20,630 bases of DNA, taken from IMG/VR virus record IMGVR_UViG_3300032731_001083, positions 1 to 20,630 of that record; one strand, written 5' to 3'. The position numbers were made by a program, and so were the translations under genes. The notes under the pieces were generated by a model. The model saw only the letters and a program-made list of their open reading frames with translations, had not been told where the DNA came from and ran no database searches. Below, piece after piece: positions 19,964 through 20,630 of this stretch; the first letter of the stretch is position 1, and each line of letters starts with the position of its first letter. This DNA comes from a virus.

Positions 19964-20308
19964 ATGGAAACTAAACCCAAACCTAAACCATTAAAGAATT
20001 TTATAATAGAATCGCTTTTAGATTATCTGGAAACAATTCCTGAGGGACACATTAAAGATTTAGAGTTTATTAGAAAAGACGGGTTGTCACCCATGAAAAC
20101 AAAACATTTAAAAAAAGGAGCATCTAAAATGGATCATATCGAAAAGGTTGAAACGATAGACACCGGCGGAAACATGATGGTTGACCTCTTAACCTTGGAA
20201 TCCGGCAAGGTTGTCGGCATCGGTGAAGATTTCATTATCCTTTATGATAATATGGATGATGCGCTCAACTGTCAGGATTTAGACGAACGCCCGATTATTT
20301 ATACATGA
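19964..20308 (+). CDS. unknown early protein with possible nested second start
   Basis: The first ATG after the promoter gives 114 residues: an N-terminal Lys/Pro segment (METKPKPKPLKNF), an acidic helical part (LLDYLETIPEGHIKDLEFIRKDG) and a C-terminal part with IDTGGNMMVDLLTLESGKVVGIG. No ribosome-binding site precedes 19964, and the predicted transcript starts almost at the ATG, so it may be leaderless. An internal in-frame ATG at 20129 has AAAGGAG eight bases upstream and would yield a 59-residue C-terminal product (MDHIEKVE...). Which product is made, or whether both are, cannot be decided here. The stop overlaps an ATG of the next frame as ATGA. Confidence 0.55.
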   Translation: METKPKPKPLKNFIIESLLDYLETIPEGHIKDLEFIRKDGLSPMKTKHLKKGASKMDHIEKVETIDTGGNMMVDLLTLESGKVVGIGEDFIILYDNMDDALNCQDLDERPIIYT

Positions 20309-20328
20309 AACAGATTACAAAGGTTACC

Positions 20329-20535
20329 ATGAAAACAAAAATAGATAACTCAAGACTCCGCAAACAGATCAAACACCTAATGATCGACAAGGATCTCGAA
20401 TGGTCCAGGGGCTTTTTGGCGTCTGAAATCGGCTGCAATCAACGGTCGATGTCAATGGCCCTATCCGGTCTTCGCACCGGCCCTGCATCGATGCGGATTC
20501 TTAAAAATCTGAAAGGCTATTTAAAATCATTATAA
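20329..20535 (+). CDS. small Cro-like helix-turn-helix protein
   Basis: The ATG at 20329 has AAAGG about six bases upstream; the ATG at 20305 has no such site. The 68-residue product contains LASEIGCNQRSMSMALSGLRTG, which fits a helix-turn-helix with Gly in the turn and a recognition helix from Asn/Gln to Leu. RILKNLKGYL follows, as in small Cro/CI-type regulators. The basic N-terminus (MKTKIDNSRLRKQIKHL) fits a DNA-binding helix. It is a plausible binder of the inverted repeats at 13631-13690 and 19931-19949, since it is expressed from the operator-bearing promoter. This is inference. Confidence 0.65.
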   Translation: MKTKIDNSRLRKQIKHLMIDKDLEWSRGFLASEIGCNQRSMSMALSGLRTGPASMRILKNLKGYLKSL

Positions 20536-20545
20536 AGGAGCCGTC

Positions 20546-20630
20546 ATGCAATTTGAAATTAAACACCGTTTTTCAGGAAAAATTCTTTTCAAATGTGAAA
20601 CAGAATCTTTAAAAATCGCTGTTGAGCTGG
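20546..20630 (+). CDS. probable pentapeptide-repeat protein, N-terminus only
   Basis: A strong AAAGGAG lies five bases before the ATG. The 28 visible codons read MQFEIKHRFSGKILFKCETESLKIAVEL and run off the right edge. This N-terminal cap, an IKHR strand followed by SLKLAVE, is what I recall preceding the repeat region of phage pentapeptide-repeat proteins. None of the repeats is inside the window, so the call depends on the cap alone. It follows the HTH gene by ten bases. Confidence 0.55.
   Translation, partial: MQFEIKHRFSGKILFKCETESLKIAVEL

Overview
The window is part of a tailed double-stranded DNA phage or prophage (Caudoviricetes, HK97-type head). It carries almost the whole DNA-packaging and head module on the minus strand: HNH endonuclease, P27-like small terminase, large terminase, portal fused to a MuF-like domain, prohead protease and HK97-fold capsid protein, then head accessory proteins and head-tail connectors. 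Genes are tightly packed with many ATGA overlaps. No integrase, tail tape measure, lysin, tRNA, rRNA or CRISPR array is visible. The host cannot be named from this sequence. Two proteins with a lipobox, several Sec-type signal peptides and sigma70-like promoters suggest a Gram-negative bacterium (inference).

Layout, right to left on the minus strand. From 19821 down to about 17240 lie small early or accessory genes: a membrane-anchored protein, a lipoprotein with an HELMH metal-site motif, a Cys-rich small protein, an HNH nuclease behind a structured leader, a replication-protein-like ORF whose 3' end is frame-shifted by a 10-bp tandem repeat, and a second HNH nuclease. From 17144 to 13800 is the packaging cassette: a third HNH-like protein, small terminase, a possible 19-codon coupling ORF, large terminase and a small conserved-looking protein, closed by a strong intrinsic terminator at 13742-13773. 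A promoter flanked by two perfect palindromes then drives a small membrane protein, the portal-MuF fusion, the protease and the capsid protein.

The most unusual part is 2153-8652. Four consecutive genes between the capsid and connector genes each encode a protein that looks like a virion accessory component (right-handed beta-helix, beta-sandwich, tail-fibre repeat, lectin-like) but starts with a convincing Sec signal peptide. A lipoprotein follows at 433-846. Capsids assemble in the cytoplasm, so a run of exportable proteins inside the head operon calls for an explanation. After the connector genes the window ends, at its left edge, with a small zinc-ribbon protein and a partial DUF1353-like protein.

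At the right end (19822-19963) is a divergent control region. A strong plus-strand promoter overlapping an inverted repeat drives three genes: an unknown protein with a possible leaderless start and a nested second start, a small Cro-like helix-turn-helix protein, and a partial protein resembling the N-terminus of phage pentapeptide-repeat proteins. The leftward promoter shares a 45-bp homologous element with a second leftward promoter near 19000, and the late-gene promoter shares half-site-like words with the plus-strand promoter. Together these suggest a regulon controlled by one or more phage repressors.
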